A stretch of 64,000 nucleotides of DNA, taken from positions 496,001-560,000 of the forward strand of contig NZ_AP025305.1 in NCBI RefSeq assembly GCF_036492635.1, given 5' to 3'. Made by a program: the position numbers and the translations under genes. Position 1 is the stretch's first letter. Every line of letters starts with the position of its first letter. Under the pieces are notes generated by a model, which did not search any database, was not told the DNA's origin, and saw nothing but the letters and a program-made list of their open reading frames with translations. Positions 26,166 to 36,237 of this stretch are shown here, piece by piece. Origin of the DNA: Aureibacter tunicatorum (GTDB taxonomy: Bacteria; Bacteroidota; Bacteroidia; Cytophagales; Cyclobacteriaceae).

Positions 26166-28484
26166 TTAAAATCTAAAATTATAGGTTATTGAAGGGACAT
26201 AAGTAAATAAATGCGTTCTGGTGGTAATTGATTTGGAAGGGTTGTCAGGATCTTGCTTGAATTGAATGACAAACGCATTTTTTCTTCCATAAGCATTATA
26301 TACAGAGAAGCTCAAGCTGCTTTCAAACTTTTCCGTTTTTTTTAATTGGCATGTTGCACCAAGATCTAAACGATGGTAAGCAGGCATCCTATAGCTATTC
26401 CGTTCAGAGTAATAATAGTGTATTTCTCCATCGATTTCATATTTGCCATCGGGAAATGTTACCGCATTGCCTGTATTGTAAACCCAGGTGGCTGAAAGGT
26501 TCCATTTTGGATTTAATTCAAATAGGGCGACAATTGACAGGTCATGTGTGGCATCTTGTTTGGCAGGATACCAGTTTCCTTTATTGATATTTTCTATCTG
26601 TTTTTCCGTGCGAGATAGTGTATAGGCTATCCAACCGTTTAATCGACCCGACTTTTTTTTCATCATTAATTCCAATCCATATGATCTTCCTTTTCCAAAC
26701 AACAACTCGCCTTCTAAAAATTCATTGGCTCGGGTATTAGCTCCATCTTTTAGATCCATTTGATTTTGAAGCCAGCGATAGTATACTTCTCCCGACAATT
26801 GATATTCATTGTCTTTAAGATTTTTAAAATAGCCTAGAGAAAGTTGATCGCTTATTTCAGGTTGTATATTTTGACTAGAGGATATCCAAATATCTGTAGG
26901 AGTTGTTATTGTTGGGTTTTCGATCAAATGAACCGTTTGTGTATTTCGCGTATAAGAAAATTTGAAAGAGTTTGAAGGATTTAAAATATAAGCTAGATTA
27001 AATCGGGGCTCAAGGTTATAATACTCTTGAACAACTTCTCCCGATTCAAAATATTGGGTATTGACTAATTCACCATCTTCAAACGTGTAGAAATCACCTC
27101 CGCCCATCAGATTAAAAGCCGCGAAGCGCAAGCCTGCGGAAACAGACCAATGAGGATTAGGCTCCCAGCTATAGTTAACATAAGCGCCATACTCATAGAT
27201 ATTTCTTTGCAGGACATTAACAGGTTTCGTATCGGTATCTCCTTCGACTAACAATTGCCCAGGCAAAACAGTATTGTTTTGAAAATATGCTCCAAAATCC
27301 AGTGTGGAATTATTGTCAATAAAGTATTGAAACTCATGTTTCAAATTAAAATTTGTAATCTCTGAAAGGTAGCCTATATTAGACGAGTTGTCGCTTACTC
27401 TCACATCGTGATTGTATTCAGAATATATAAGCGAAGTATTGCTAAATAATCGGCTATTCCATATTTTGTTCCAGCGCAAGGTAGCAGTGACATTTCCCCA
27501 GTCCAATCCAAAAAGATCTTCAGAGGACATTACATCTTTTCCCAAATATCCTGAGAGATAGATTCGATTATTTTCGTTTATTTGATAATTGGCTTTAAGG
27601 TTTAGGTCGTAAAAATACAGCTTGCGTTCGTTGATGTCTTCGTCTGGAGATAGTTTCATAAAGAGATCTGCATATGTTCGGCGACCGGTAATAAGAAATG
27701 ACCCTTTGTCTTTCACTATTGGTCCTTCCAGACTTAATTTCGAGGCAATAAGTCCGATTCCTCCTCCTATATGGTAATTCTGATTGCTGCCTTCATTCAT
27801 TTTCACATCCATCACCGAAGAAATTCGACCTCCATATTTTGCTGGAGCCGTTCCTTTATAAAGTGTTAGATTTTTGATCGCATCGCTATTGAACGTTGAG
27901 AAAAAGCCAGCAAGATGTGAAGCGTTATATATCACAGCTTCATCCAAGAGGATTAAATTTTGAGAATTGGTTCCACCGCGTACCATCATTCCTCCGTTTC
28001 CATCTCCAGATGTTTTTACTCCCGGTGTCAAAGTCAATGCCTTTATAATATCTTGTTCGCCGAACAAGACAGGAATAGTTTCCAACTCTTTTGGCGACAG
28101 TTGTTCGACACCTATTCTTTCTGATGTGATATTGTCATTTTCTTTTTTTGCCATCACAATAATGGCATCCAATTGCTCTTGATTTGGCTTTAGCTTTATA
28201 TCCATACGTTGACTTTCATTCATTGATATTTGAACAACTTGAGTCTGATATCCGATAAAGCTAACTTCGACTGCGTATTCTCCTTTGGGCAGTGAGAAAG
28301 AATAAAATCCGTATGCGTTGGTAGCTGTGCCAGTTGACAGCGACCTTACTGCGACTGTTGCCCCAATCATTGTTTCTCCATTATCTGCGTCATAAATAGT
28401 TCCACTAAGCGTCACATCCTTTTTGGCTAGAGCTTTATTATTTATGATAATTGTTAAAGTCAAAACTAAGATAAACCTGCTCAT
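26166..28484 (-). CDS. TonB-dependent receptor with carboxypeptidase-like N-domain
   Basis: A 772-residue outer-membrane receptor with a signal peptide (ILVLTLTIIINNKALA). The N-terminal carboxypeptidase-regulatory-like domain runs about 23-110 (TLSGTIYDADNGETMIGATV, GFYSFSLPKGEY). The plug is at about 115-235, with VRGGTNSQNLILLDEAVIYN and FSTFNSDAIKNL, and the rest is a beta barrel ending in a phenylalanine (YVPSITYNFRF). No TonB box could be picked out. It pairs with the DUF4249 lipoprotein, and a histidine kinase/LytTR pair lies upstream, so uptake may be signal-regulated. Substrate unknown. Confidence 0.9.
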   Translation of the reverse strand: MSRFILVLTLTIIINNKALAKKDVTLSGTIYDADNGETMIGATVAVRSLSTGTATNAYGFYSFSLPKGEYAVEVSFIGYQTQVVQISMNESQRMDIKLKPNQEQLDAIIVMAKKENDNITSERIGVEQLSPKELETIPVLFGEQDIIKALTLTPGVKTSGDGNGGMMVRGGTNSQNLILLDEAVIYNASHLAGFFSTFNSDAIKNLTLYKGTAPAKYGGRISSVMDVKMNEGSNQNYHIGGGIGLIASKLSLEGPIVKDKGSFLITGRRTYADLFMKLSPDEDINERKLYFYDLNLKANYQINENNRIYLSGYLGKDVMSSEDLFGLDWGNVTATLRWNKIWNSRLFSNTSLIYSEYNHDVRVSDNSSNIGYLSEITNFNLKHEFQYFIDNNSTLDFGAYFQNNTVLPGQLLVEGDTDTKPVNVLQRNIYEYGAYVNYSWEPNPHWSVSAGLRFAAFNLMGGGDFYTFEDGELVNTQYFESGEVVQEYYNLEPRFNLAYILNPSNSFKFSYTRNTQTVHLIENPTITTPTDIWISSSQNIQPEISDQLSLGYFKNLKDNEYQLSGEVYYRWLQNQMDLKDGANTRANEFLEGELLFGKGRSYGLELMMKKKSGRLNGWIAYTLSRTEKQIENINKGNWYPAKQDATHDLSIVALFELNPKWNLSATWVYNTGNAVTFPDGKYEIDGEIHYYYSERNSYRMPAYHRLDLGATCQLKKTEKFESSLSFSVYNAYGRKNAFVIQFKQDPDNPSKSITTRTHLFTYVPSITYNFRF

Positions 28485-28654
28485 TGATTTTTAGTATTTT
28501 GGTTTTCACATCATGCAGTCAAGTTTCCCTTAAATATTTCTATTCAAAAGGAGTCAACTGAACTTTAAGCATGACTACTGAAAACAAAAGTATATCAACT
28601 ATCATGTGAGCGGAAATAATGTCGGAGAAGAGCTAGTTTCTCTAGGCGAAAGGT

Positions 28655-29347
28655 TTATTCAAGCTTATACCTTTTTATTATGTCTGCTTTATAGCTGCTT
28701 CCAATAGGAATTTTTATTTCATTCATCATTATATTGTTCGCTCTTATTTGATCTATTTTTGAAATTGAAACGATAAACGAGCGATGCACTCTTAAAAATT
28801 GATTGTCCGGCAATTGATTCATTAGCTTAGTCAAAGACATTAAAGAAAGCACAGGCGAACTTTCTTTTCTATGTATTTTTACATAATCGCCCAAGGTTTC
28901 ACAGTATGTGATCTCATTGAACGGGATTTTTACCAAAGCATACTCTGATCGGACATAAAGAAAAGCGGGAACGCGACTTGATTCTTTTTTAAATTCATAA
29001 TAGTCCAAAGCTTTTTGACAAGATTGCTTGAATCTATTGAATTCGATTGGTTTGAGGAGGTAATCCACTGCATTTACATTAAAGCCTTCAACCGCATATT
29101 GACTATAAGCTGTAGTGAAAATCACCATTGTTTCTTGCTGAATCCTTTTATAAAAATCGATGCCATTGGTATCCGGCATTTGGATATCGAGAAAAATCAA
29201 ATCTGTGGGGAATTTCGCCAAGTATTTATAAGCTAATGATGTCTGTGTGAAACAACGAGTTAATTCAATAAAGGGAATTTTATCGCAAAATGCTTTAATT
29301 ACATTCAAAGCAATTGCTTCATCATCTATAGCTATGCATTTCAACAT
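28655..29347 (-). CDS. LytTR response regulator
   Basis: A 230-residue regulator: receiver domain 1-120 with the phospho-acceptor Asp54 in LIFLDIQMPD, an acidic pocket in IAIDDE, and Lys in DYLLKPIEF; then a LytTR DNA-binding domain from about 130 (YVRSEYALVKIPFNEITYCE, FLRVHRSFIVSISKIDQI). It overlaps the kinase gene by seven bases (29341-29347), so the two are coupled. The TonB receptor gene starts 170 bases downstream and is a likely target, judging from position. Confidence 0.92.
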   Translation of the reverse strand: MLKCIAIDDEAIALNVIKAFCDKIPFIELTRCFTQTSLAYKYLAKFPTDLIFLDIQMPDTNGIDFYKRIQQETMVIFTTAYSQYAVEGFNVNAVDYLLKPIEFNRFKQSCQKALDYYEFKKESSRVPAFLYVRSEYALVKIPFNEITYCETLGDYVKIHRKESSPVLSLMSLTKLMNQLPDNQFLRVHRSFIVSISKIDQIRANNIMMNEIKIPIGSSYKADIIKRYKLE

Positions 29348-30339
29348 GATAAAGGAAATTTTAATAATACTGAATACTTTAAATCGTTTTTTTCAATTTG
29401 TAAAGTGTACTTATTTACGAATAGCAAATCCAATCGCTTCTTTGTATTTGCTAAACCAATTTGACTGGAGTCACTATTTATCGCCTTTTTCTTAGGAATG
29501 TCATTGCTGATATCGAATTCAATCCATTGATTATCAATGATAATATGAATGATTATTGATGTCTCTTTTTCTGTGCTTACACCAAATTTAAATGCGTTTT
29601 CGATTAGATTTATGCCAAGCAATGGAGGCAGAAATTGATTAGTGATCTTGCCTTCAACCTTGAACACAACATTTGTTTTCTCAGTTAGTCGTTCTTTTTG
29701 CAAAGCGATATAATCGTCATAATATTTTATTTCTTGAGCTAAACTTACTCTACTTTCTTGAGTATCGGATAAGACGTAGCGCATCATCGAGGAGAGTTTG
29801 CTTATGCTTTCTACAGTTTTATCGGACTTTGTTATTGCTTGGCTATATATAATGTTAAGTGTATTGAAGAAAAAATGCGGGTTAATTTGTGACTTAAGCA
29901 CTGACAGCTCTGACTTTATTTTTTCCGCTTCAGCGTCTTTATATCGTGTATAATAATGGATAGCAAAAGAAGAAACCAACATGGAGAATGTATAAAAAAC
30001 ATATGTGATGGAGACAAAGAACAATTCAGTCTTGTAATAATCAGCTTCATTTCTTGTCATGAAATAGAAGATTATAATTATAATATGCACTCCTAAGAAT
30101 ACCGATAGTATCGAAAGCGAATATTTTAAATATTTTCGTTTGAAAAAGAGCTTGGGTATGCCTATGTAATAATTATATAAGTAAGGAATGATCGTTAAAA
30201 TGGCGGAGAATAAATAAATGATTCGTCTTATCGAGTGGCTTGACACAAATTCTATCGCGCTAAATAAAACTGCTGGGGTTAAATACAAAACCCAGAGCAG
30301 TATGACTAGCAAAGCGGTGCGCATTTTATCTGACTTCAT
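29341..30339 (-). CDS. LytS/YehU-type sensor histidine kinase
   Basis: A 332-residue kinase with four hydrophobic helices in the first 130 residues and no periplasmic sensing domain, then a short coiled region (AEAEKIKSELSVLKSQINPH). The phospho-acceptor His155 sits in QINPHFFFNTLN, the hallmark of the His_kinase family. The ATPase part has an N-box LIENAFKFG and a G-box IGLANTKKRLDLLF. It partners with the overlapping LytTR regulator. Confidence 0.92.
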   Translation of the reverse strand: MKSDKMRTALLVILLWVLYLTPAVLFSAIEFVSSHSIRRIIYLFSAILTIIPYLYNYYIGIPKLFFKRKYLKYSLSILSVFLGVHIIIIIFYFMTRNEADYYKTELFFVSITYVFYTFSMLVSSFAIHYYTRYKDAEAEKIKSELSVLKSQINPHFFFNTLNIIYSQAITKSDKTVESISKLSSMMRYVLSDTQESRVSLAQEIKYYDDYIALQKERLTEKTNVVFKVEGKITNQFLPPLLGINLIENAFKFGVSTEKETSIIIHIIIDNQWIEFDISNDIPKKKAINSDSSQIGLANTKKRLDLLFVNKYTLQIEKNDLKYSVLLKFPLSC

Positions 30340-30512
30340 ATGACAAAGTAGCTAGATTATGTCAATGATGTATTAAAATATCGGAGTAAACCTAATATGT
30401 GTCGGCCTATAGTTATTATGTAAATTGGGGCAAGAGAAAAAAGTTTTATTGGAAAGTAATTAAGACGAAGCTTTATCGTTAGACTATCTTTAATTTTTTG
30501 AATATTAAACCA

Positions 30513-31259
30513 TCAGGCTCCCATCCATTCCTTGAATTTGCCTACACGATCGCGGCTGACAATCACTTCCTCGTCTTCGAAGCTCTTGACAAGCACTCTT
30601 AGCCGGCTTGATGAATATGTATACACTTCATTAATCGCTGCCAACGAAACGATATACTGCCTGCTAACTCTAAAGTATTTGTTTGGGTCCAATAGAACTT
30701 CAAGCTCGGCCATGTTATGGTCTAAGACATAGTTTCTGCCTGTATCCGTGCGCATGAACGCCACTTTATCCTGCGTGAAAAAGCATACTGATTCATCAAC
30801 AGGTATGGACTTGAGTTTTTCTCCATACTTGACCATAAATCTTTCTTTATATTCTCTGCCTTTATTATTTGAAGATATTGCTGGTGAATTTAATGCAATG
30901 TGATGCTTTTTGTACTTTTCAACTGCAATCTCCAAGGCTTCTTCGCTCACAGGCTTGAGAAGGTAGTCGACAGTATTGGCTTTGAATGCTTTTAAAGCAT
31001 GGTCAGGGTAAGCTGTCGTAAAAATAATGGGCGTGTGCAATTCAATTTGATCGAAGATTTCAAAGCTTTGCGCATCGGACAATTCGATATCCATGAATAT
31101 CAGCTCGGGTTGACTTATTCCTTTTGTGGATAAAAACTCGACAGTTTCTTCCACTGATTCAAAAGTATCCATAATCTCAGCTTTGGGAACAACTTTCCTA
31201 ATCAATCGCTTTAGTCTTTTGGATGCTAATGCTTCATCTTCGATAATCAAAATCTTCAA
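30513..31259 (-). CDS. LytTR response regulator (second pair)
   Basis: A 248-residue regulator: receiver with Asp57 in LIFMDIELSD and DYLLKPVSEE, then a LytTR domain from about residue 135 (YKERFMVKYGEKLKSIPVDE, YFRVSRQYIVSLAAINEV, VSRDRVGKFKEW). It is the last gene of the run receptor, TPR-like protein, kinase, regulator. A 96-base gap separates it from the kinase gene, so it may also have its own promoter. Confidence 0.92.
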   Translation of the reverse strand: MKILIIEDEALASKRLKRLIRKVVPKAEIMDTFESVEETVEFLSTKGISQPELIFMDIELSDAQSFEIFDQIELHTPIIFTTAYPDHALKAFKANTVDYLLKPVSEEALEIAVEKYKKHHIALNSPAISSNNKGREYKERFMVKYGEKLKSIPVDESVCFFTQDKVAFMRTDTGRNYVLDHNMAELEVLLDPNKYFRVSRQYIVSLAAINEVYTYSSSRLRVLVKSFEDEEVIVSRDRVGKFKEWMGA

Positions 31260-31355
31260 ACCCTTTGTTATTTAAACTAAAAAATGATTTTATATTCATA
31301 AAAATAGCTATAAACAAATATGAAAATCAAATTTATTCTTAGCAGAATTATTAAA

Positions 31356-32441
31356 TTATGATACAAGAGAACTGAATTGTTTTTCTTTTATCAAAGGAAG
31401 ATGAACTTCAAAGCTTTCTTGATCTGAAAAGGTATTGATTCCTTTATCGTTTAACATTGTATATCTTTTGTCAATGTTCTGAAGTCCAAGACCCATTGAT
31501 ATAGCTTTTTCATTTTTTTTCGTCATGTTATTTCTAACGATCAAATGATCATTGTTAATGATTACTTCAATTTTTAAAGGAGTTTTTTTCGTCATTTGGT
31601 TATGCTTCATCGCATTTTCCAATAACAACTGAAGGCATAGGGGAGGTAGCTTTGTGTTCAATTCTTCGGGATCAATATGGATGTCCACAATGAGACGTTC
31701 TTCAAATCGAATTTTCTGCAGGAAAATATAGTCTTCGCAAATTTTCAACTCTTCCGATAGCTCAATTAAGGGTTTGTCTTGCACGGCTAAAATGTATCGA
31801 TAGATATGCGACAGCTTTTGAATAAACATCTCCGAAAGGTCTGCGTCTTCATGAACTAATTCACTCAGTACATTCAGACTGTTGAAAAGAAAGTGAGGAT
31901 TCAATTGATTCTTCATCGCAGTTAGTTGGCTCTCCATATGCTGAGTTTTTAATTTTTCCTTCTCGACAAATGTTGTTTTCCATTCTGTGAAAAAAGAAAT
32001 GCATTGAAATATCAAGCTCATGAATAGCGATATCAACAATGTCCCGGTCCCATTTTTTAAAAACATCGGAGAACTCCATAGCTCCCATGGCCAGAGCATT
32101 TTTCCTCCAAAGTAAATATTCAGCCAAAAATGCAAAAATGTCGTAATACTGAGATTTACCACAACAAACAAAGTCAAGCTCCAAAAAAGACGTTTTCTAA
32201 GTTGTTTGATCCATGAAAATTTAAGCTCCAGATATTCATTGTAAGCTTGATTGCCTGTATGCAACGAAAAACCAAAAATAAAGAAGATTATAGAGATTCG
32301 TATGACATGCGACAGCGATGCGGTTCCTCCAATCAAACTTGGAGTATTTATTAAAAACAGCCCAAATGCCAATGTCGCATGCACATAAAGGGCTGTTTTT
32401 AGATTTTTTGATAATATGAACTTAGATATTCTTAATGACAT
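31356..32441 (-). CDS. LytS/YehU-type sensor histidine kinase (second pair)
   Basis: A 361-residue kinase with four membrane helices up to about 150, then a linker and His183 in QLNPHFLFNSLN. The ATPase N-box is LLENAMKHN and the G-box MGLGLQNIDKRY. Its start overlaps the preceding TPR-like gene by ten bases, so it is translated from the same mRNA. It is closest in layout to the kinase at 29341-30339 but not a recent copy. The 2TM-2TM design without an extra domain suggests sensing within the membrane. Confidence 0.92.
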   Translation of the reverse strand: MSLRISKFILSKNLKTALYVHATLAFGLFLINTPSLIGGTASLSHVIRISIIFFIFGFSLHTGNQAYNEYLELKFSWIKQLRKRLFWSLTLFVVVNLSITTFLHFWLNIYFGGKMLWPWELWSSPMFLKNGTGTLLISLFMSLIFQCISFFTEWKTTFVEKEKLKTQHMESQLTAMKNQLNPHFLFNSLNVLSELVHEDADLSEMFIQKLSHIYRYILAVQDKPLIELSEELKICEDYIFLQKIRFEERLIVDIHIDPEELNTKLPPLCLQLLLENAMKHNQMTKKTPLKIEVIINNDHLIVRNNMTKKNEKAISMGLGLQNIDKRYTMLNDKGINTFSDQESFEVHLPLIKEKQFSSLVS

Positions 32442-33067
32442 TTTTGAATGATGCTTTTATTGTTTTTTCCTCCCCAGTTCACAAAGTATTTTTCCGTCGA
32501 GCTAAAGCTTTCGAATAGTTCATCCGCTTTTTGCAAATGAGGCAAAGCAGGCTTGCAACCTCCTCCAAAAAAGCTTGGCGTATAATAATAATTCATACCT
32601 AGCAAATGGCTAGCTCTGGGGTTTTGAGGTGATGATTTTATCGTCGCTTCCAATATATCTCTCGCTTTGCCAGAGTATTTAGCGCCTCTCATCATTGGGC
32701 TTACTTGAATTCTGCATTGATTAAGCCATGCTTCCAACACGTTTAGTTCCGCTTCATCTCCATCATTCGTTCGCGCTTTATCTATATACTTTTGGGCATC
32801 ATCCAAAGTCGGATCAATCAAATCCTTGTCAAGGCCCATATTCGTTGACATTATTTTCGCCCAAGCGACATAGTATGCAGGCAACCAATCGTTGGCTTCT
32901 TTCATTGAAATTCTTTCAAAATGGTTCGCCATTTCTTTCATTTCATCCAGCGTTTCAAAATCTTTCATGATTTTCAAACCTTTTTGCATGGCCTCATCAT
33001 AAGCTGTTTGAGCGAATAGGCTTGTCATGGATGCGAAAAAAAATAAGATCAAAGTTAGCTTTTTCAT
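32432..33067 (-). CDS. Exported TPR-like protein
   Basis: A 211-residue protein with a clear signal peptide (KKLTLILFFFASMTSLFAQ). The mature part is helical, with pairs of the type AKYSGKARDILEATIKSSPQ and ASHLLGMNYYYT, so a TPR-like solenoid in the periplasm. FFGGGCKPALPHLQKADELF is a feature of this small Bacteroidota family, which is often found beside TonB receptors. It overlaps the kinase gene by ten bases and lies 94 bases after the receptor stop, so the three probably form an operon. Role unknown; a scaffold for the receptor is one possibility. Confidence 0.8.
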   Translation of the reverse strand: MKKLTLILFFFASMTSLFAQTAYDEAMQKGLKIMKDFETLDEMKEMANHFERISMKEANDWLPAYYVAWAKIMSTNMGLDKDLIDPTLDDAQKYIDKARTNDGDEAELNVLEAWLNQCRIQVSPMMRGAKYSGKARDILEATIKSSPQNPRASHLLGMNYYYTPSFFGGGCKPALPHLQKADELFESFSSTEKYFVNWGGKNNKSIIQKCH

Positions 33068-33161
33068 AATGATTATAATTTTAGGTAAAAAGGTTATTTA
33101 ATAAAAAGTATTGTTAGAATTAATTTCTAAAGTTTAAGACTGGTAGAGAAAAGCTTTTAGG

Positions 33162-35324
33162 CTATTTTTCAAATTGAATGAATACTCCCAGAAAAAAATT
33201 GCGTTGCATAAACGCTCCTTGCTTCATTTTGACAAATTCTCCATCATCATAAGGATCGCTAGAGTATTGATAGCCGTAATCTTGGCTTAAGCCAAGCACA
33301 TTATTAATAGCGGCATGGACTACAGTGAAGTGTCCAAACACATTGGTAAGGTAGCTGGCATTAATATTCAGACCGTGATTAGGAGAAGCGTATTTTTCTA
33401 AAAAATCACCATCTTTTTGAGGTTCATAATAAGGCCTTCCGCTTGAGTACCAATAAGTCGCTCCAAATTGAGTGTCTATCGCATTTACAAAGTATTTATA
33501 CACAACATTGGCGGTATGCTTTGCTCCATACCATGGCACACGATGCTCGTTGTAATTTTTCACCAACCTTTCCGCGTTCACAAATGAATATGAGACCCAA
33601 TATTCGCTATTCTTGATAGAACCTTTGTCCTTCCAAAACAAATCAACACCATAAGCATGACCATCTCCGAAATTATTATATGTGCCTTGATCGTACCTTT
33701 CTTCGAACCTGACCATATCGCTATAGCTTTTGTAATAAGGCTCAATTCTTAAGAATTTTCCATCATTCTCATATTGATAGTTCAGGATATAATGCCATGC
33801 TCTTTCTAGCTTTAGCTCAGGATTTACTCGCAAGTCATTAGCATCGGGCATTTGAGTAAATATTCCTGATGAAAAAGACATTTGAGCATTTTCTGATAGT
33901 TTAGATGCGATTCCAAATCTTGGACTAAATAGAGCGCGATTGCTTTGGTGATCATATTCTATTCTGCCGCCGATTCTTGTGGTGAAATTTTTAGTGGGAG
34001 AGTATGTGAACTCTCCAAATCCAGAGGATAAAGAAAGCGTTCTTTGCTGTGAATATTTCTCCTCGGTCAATTGAGTATCAAAATCATAATTTGCTTTAGT
34101 TAATTCCAATCCTGCGATCCAAGTTATCGAGCGGGACAAATCGTTTGTTAATTTTATCTTGGCTTGAAGATTATGCGAAACTATTTTTTCAAAGACTTCA
34201 TCAGCCCATTGCATGTCATTTACATCTGCGCCATATCCCAATCCAGCAAAAAATTCCCATGAGTCATTCCAAGCTTGCTTATAAGTAGCTTGGGAAAATA
34301 AAAATTGATTGTCCGCTTGATAAAGCTTTAGCTTTAAGCTGTCTTCAATATCCAATCGATTAAGGCTCATTTTTCCGCCTCCTATAGATGTGTTGAATTT
34401 TAATAAAGCGGAATTCTTAAAAATCTTTCGATACGCTAAGTTTGAAGCATATGATTCCGGAGCTTTTTTAAAGTCCGCATTGGGCTTGTTGATTTGATAT
34501 ATTGGATGAAGATTGACATAGTTTGCATCTACCATTAAGGCTGAACTGTCAAAACGTTGATTATGCATGCCTCCAAAACCGACGGTCATAAGATGAAGCG
34601 AGCTTTGACTTTGCTCGGGCAAGTCATTAGTCTCTAAAATCACCGCTCCGGAAAGAGCGTCTCCATATTCAGCGGAAAACCCTCCAGAGCTGAACACTAA
34701 TCCCTTGCTCATGTTTGCTGAAAACCTGCTTCTCATAGGCACATCAGGTATTTTGGACGCATAAGGATTGGCAACTCTAATTCCATCAACATAAGTCTGT
34801 GTCTCTCTGGCATCGCCGCCCCTGACAAATATTCGCCCGTCATCTTCCGCTCTTTGAGTGCCCGATACCGCCATAAGCCCTGCGACTAAATCTCCCATGG
34901 TTCCGGGAGTAGTGAGTATGTCTCTTTTGCTTAATTTTACCGATTGCTTTCTTTCTGACACTTCAACAATAGTCCCTGCTGATATCTGAACGGCATCTAG
35001 TTTGGTCCAAGCTTCGATAAGCACGATATTCACTTCTATTGTCTTTTCCTTTAAAATTACAATTTTCTCAAAAGGCTCGTAACCAATGAAAGAACAGATT
35101 AGAATTTCTTCTCCCTTTGCTTCTGTGGTAAATTGATAAGTTCCATTAAGGCTTGAAGAAGCCCCATCGTAGGTATTTTTCAACATGACATTTGCGCCGG
35201 GAATGGCTTCTCCTTTTTTATCAATGATTTTGCCTTTTATCAAGATTTGGGCAAAAGATTCATTAACGCTAAATGATAGTAAAAAGAAAATAAATGAAAT
35301 GGCTATTGAAGAGAAGTTGAGCAT
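33162..35324 (-). CDS. TonB-dependent receptor (second)
   Basis: A 720-residue outer-membrane receptor. Signal peptide IAISFIFFLLSFSVNESFA; carboxypeptidase-like domain about 28-115 (IKGKIIDKKGEAIPGANVML); plug about 135-230, with VRGGDARETQTYVDGI and FSAEYGDALSGAVILET; then barrel strands to the terminal FFLGVFIQFEK. It heads the run of four genes on the minus strand ending at 30513. The composition of the cluster suggests that the receptor and its own signalling pair are made together. Substrate unknown. Confidence 0.92.
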   Translation of the reverse strand: MLNFSSIAISFIFFLLSFSVNESFAQILIKGKIIDKKGEAIPGANVMLKNTYDGASSSLNGTYQFTTEAKGEEILICSFIGYEPFEKIVILKEKTIEVNIVLIEAWTKLDAVQISAGTIVEVSERKQSVKLSKRDILTTPGTMGDLVAGLMAVSGTQRAEDDGRIFVRGGDARETQTYVDGIRVANPYASKIPDVPMRSRFSANMSKGLVFSSGGFSAEYGDALSGAVILETNDLPEQSQSSLHLMTVGFGGMHNQRFDSSALMVDANYVNLHPIYQINKPNADFKKAPESYASNLAYRKIFKNSALLKFNTSIGGGKMSLNRLDIEDSLKLKLYQADNQFLFSQATYKQAWNDSWEFFAGLGYGADVNDMQWADEVFEKIVSHNLQAKIKLTNDLSRSITWIAGLELTKANYDFDTQLTEEKYSQQRTLSLSSGFGEFTYSPTKNFTTRIGGRIEYDHQSNRALFSPRFGIASKLSENAQMSFSSGIFTQMPDANDLRVNPELKLERAWHYILNYQYENDGKFLRIEPYYKSYSDMVRFEERYDQGTYNNFGDGHAYGVDLFWKDKGSIKNSEYWVSYSFVNAERLVKNYNEHRVPWYGAKHTANVVYKYFVNAIDTQFGATYWYSSGRPYYEPQKDGDFLEKYASPNHGLNINASYLTNVFGHFTVVHAAINNVLGLSQDYGYQYSSDPYDDGEFVKMKQGAFMQRNFFLGVFIQFEK

Positions 35325-35684
35325 ATTCTTAGGGCTTTTGTTTTAAACTTATGGCTCAAATATGCAATGGAATATCATTCCTTTAAAAAGAAGCTTGCCG
35401 AGTGGTTGATTTGAATGACTGAATTGAATTATTGATCAACTCAATCGATGAATAAAGGCTTGTAATACCTAATCTTTTGGATTTATACTTAAGCAAGGAT
35501 AGTCTCTCATGTTGTTAATGTCTAATAAAATTTTTTCAAAAAAAGTTATATTTAAACTCTGTCAAAGAATTTAAATTCATTTATTTTATTATTTTTGTTC
35601 ACAGTGTCAAAATGAGTGTAATTTAAAATATGCTCAAGGCAACCTTTTGCAGTTCAAGGTAGTATACTGGAAAAATTAATAATA
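35325..35684. other. Intergenic region, divergent promoters
   Basis: These 360 bases separate the TonB receptor (minus) from the small plus-strand gene. It is AT-rich with several short A/T runs near 35525-35600. No repeat or conserved hairpin was noticed. Confidence 0.5.
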
Positions 35685-36038
35685 TTGAAATTCAAGCAAA
35701 AAACTATATCGAACCCTCAGCACGCCGAAACGTCTCTTTTTCGATCAGTTTCTCTTTGTGTATTTTTTGCTTGGTTTATGATATTTATGACTTCTTCAAA
35801 TCACCTTATTCAGTTCATTGACGAACTTCAATCAGAGAATATCGAATGTTGTGAAGAAAAAGAAGCGGAGAAAGAGCAAGATGAGAAAAAACAGTTTGAT
35901 TTTTTGCTCACGGAGGCTCAAAAAGAGCTTGGAGACGATTGTAAAATAAATTGGAATCATTCGCAACCGCAGTCCATGTGGAAAAACCCTCATTTTGACT
36001 TGCAAACACCACCTCCCCAGCTGGTTTATTTCTTGTAA
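35685..36038 (+). CDS. Small single-pass membrane protein (unsure)
   Basis: A possible 117-residue protein starting from TTG 35685, with one membrane helix at about 22-38 (VSLCVFFAWFMIFM) and an acidic charged segment after it (ENIECCEEKEAEKEQDEKK). An in-frame ATG at 35778 would fall inside the helix, so the TTG or an unseen start is more likely. It precedes the SulP transporter gene by 200 bases. I do not recognise it. Frame and codon use are plausible but evidence is weak. Confidence 0.45.
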   Translation: MKFKQKTISNPQHAETSLFRSVSLCVFFAWFMIFMTSSNHLIQFIDELQSENIECCEEKEAEKEQDEKKQFDFLLTEAQKELGDDCKINWNHSQPQSMWKNPHFDLQTPPPQLVYFL

Positions 36039-36237
36039 TTTTTTAACATCAAAATCGAGAACATTGCATATGAAGGGCTGTGATGTCGATATTTTTTAAA
36101 TGGTCGATAGATAGCTTACCCATGCTTAGTGCAAGATTCCACAAGTCGAACATTTAGCTAAATGGATAATTATGCTGTATAATTTTGTTGTTATTTTTCA
36201 AACTAAGCAAAACCATACTTCAACTAAATTTACAGAA

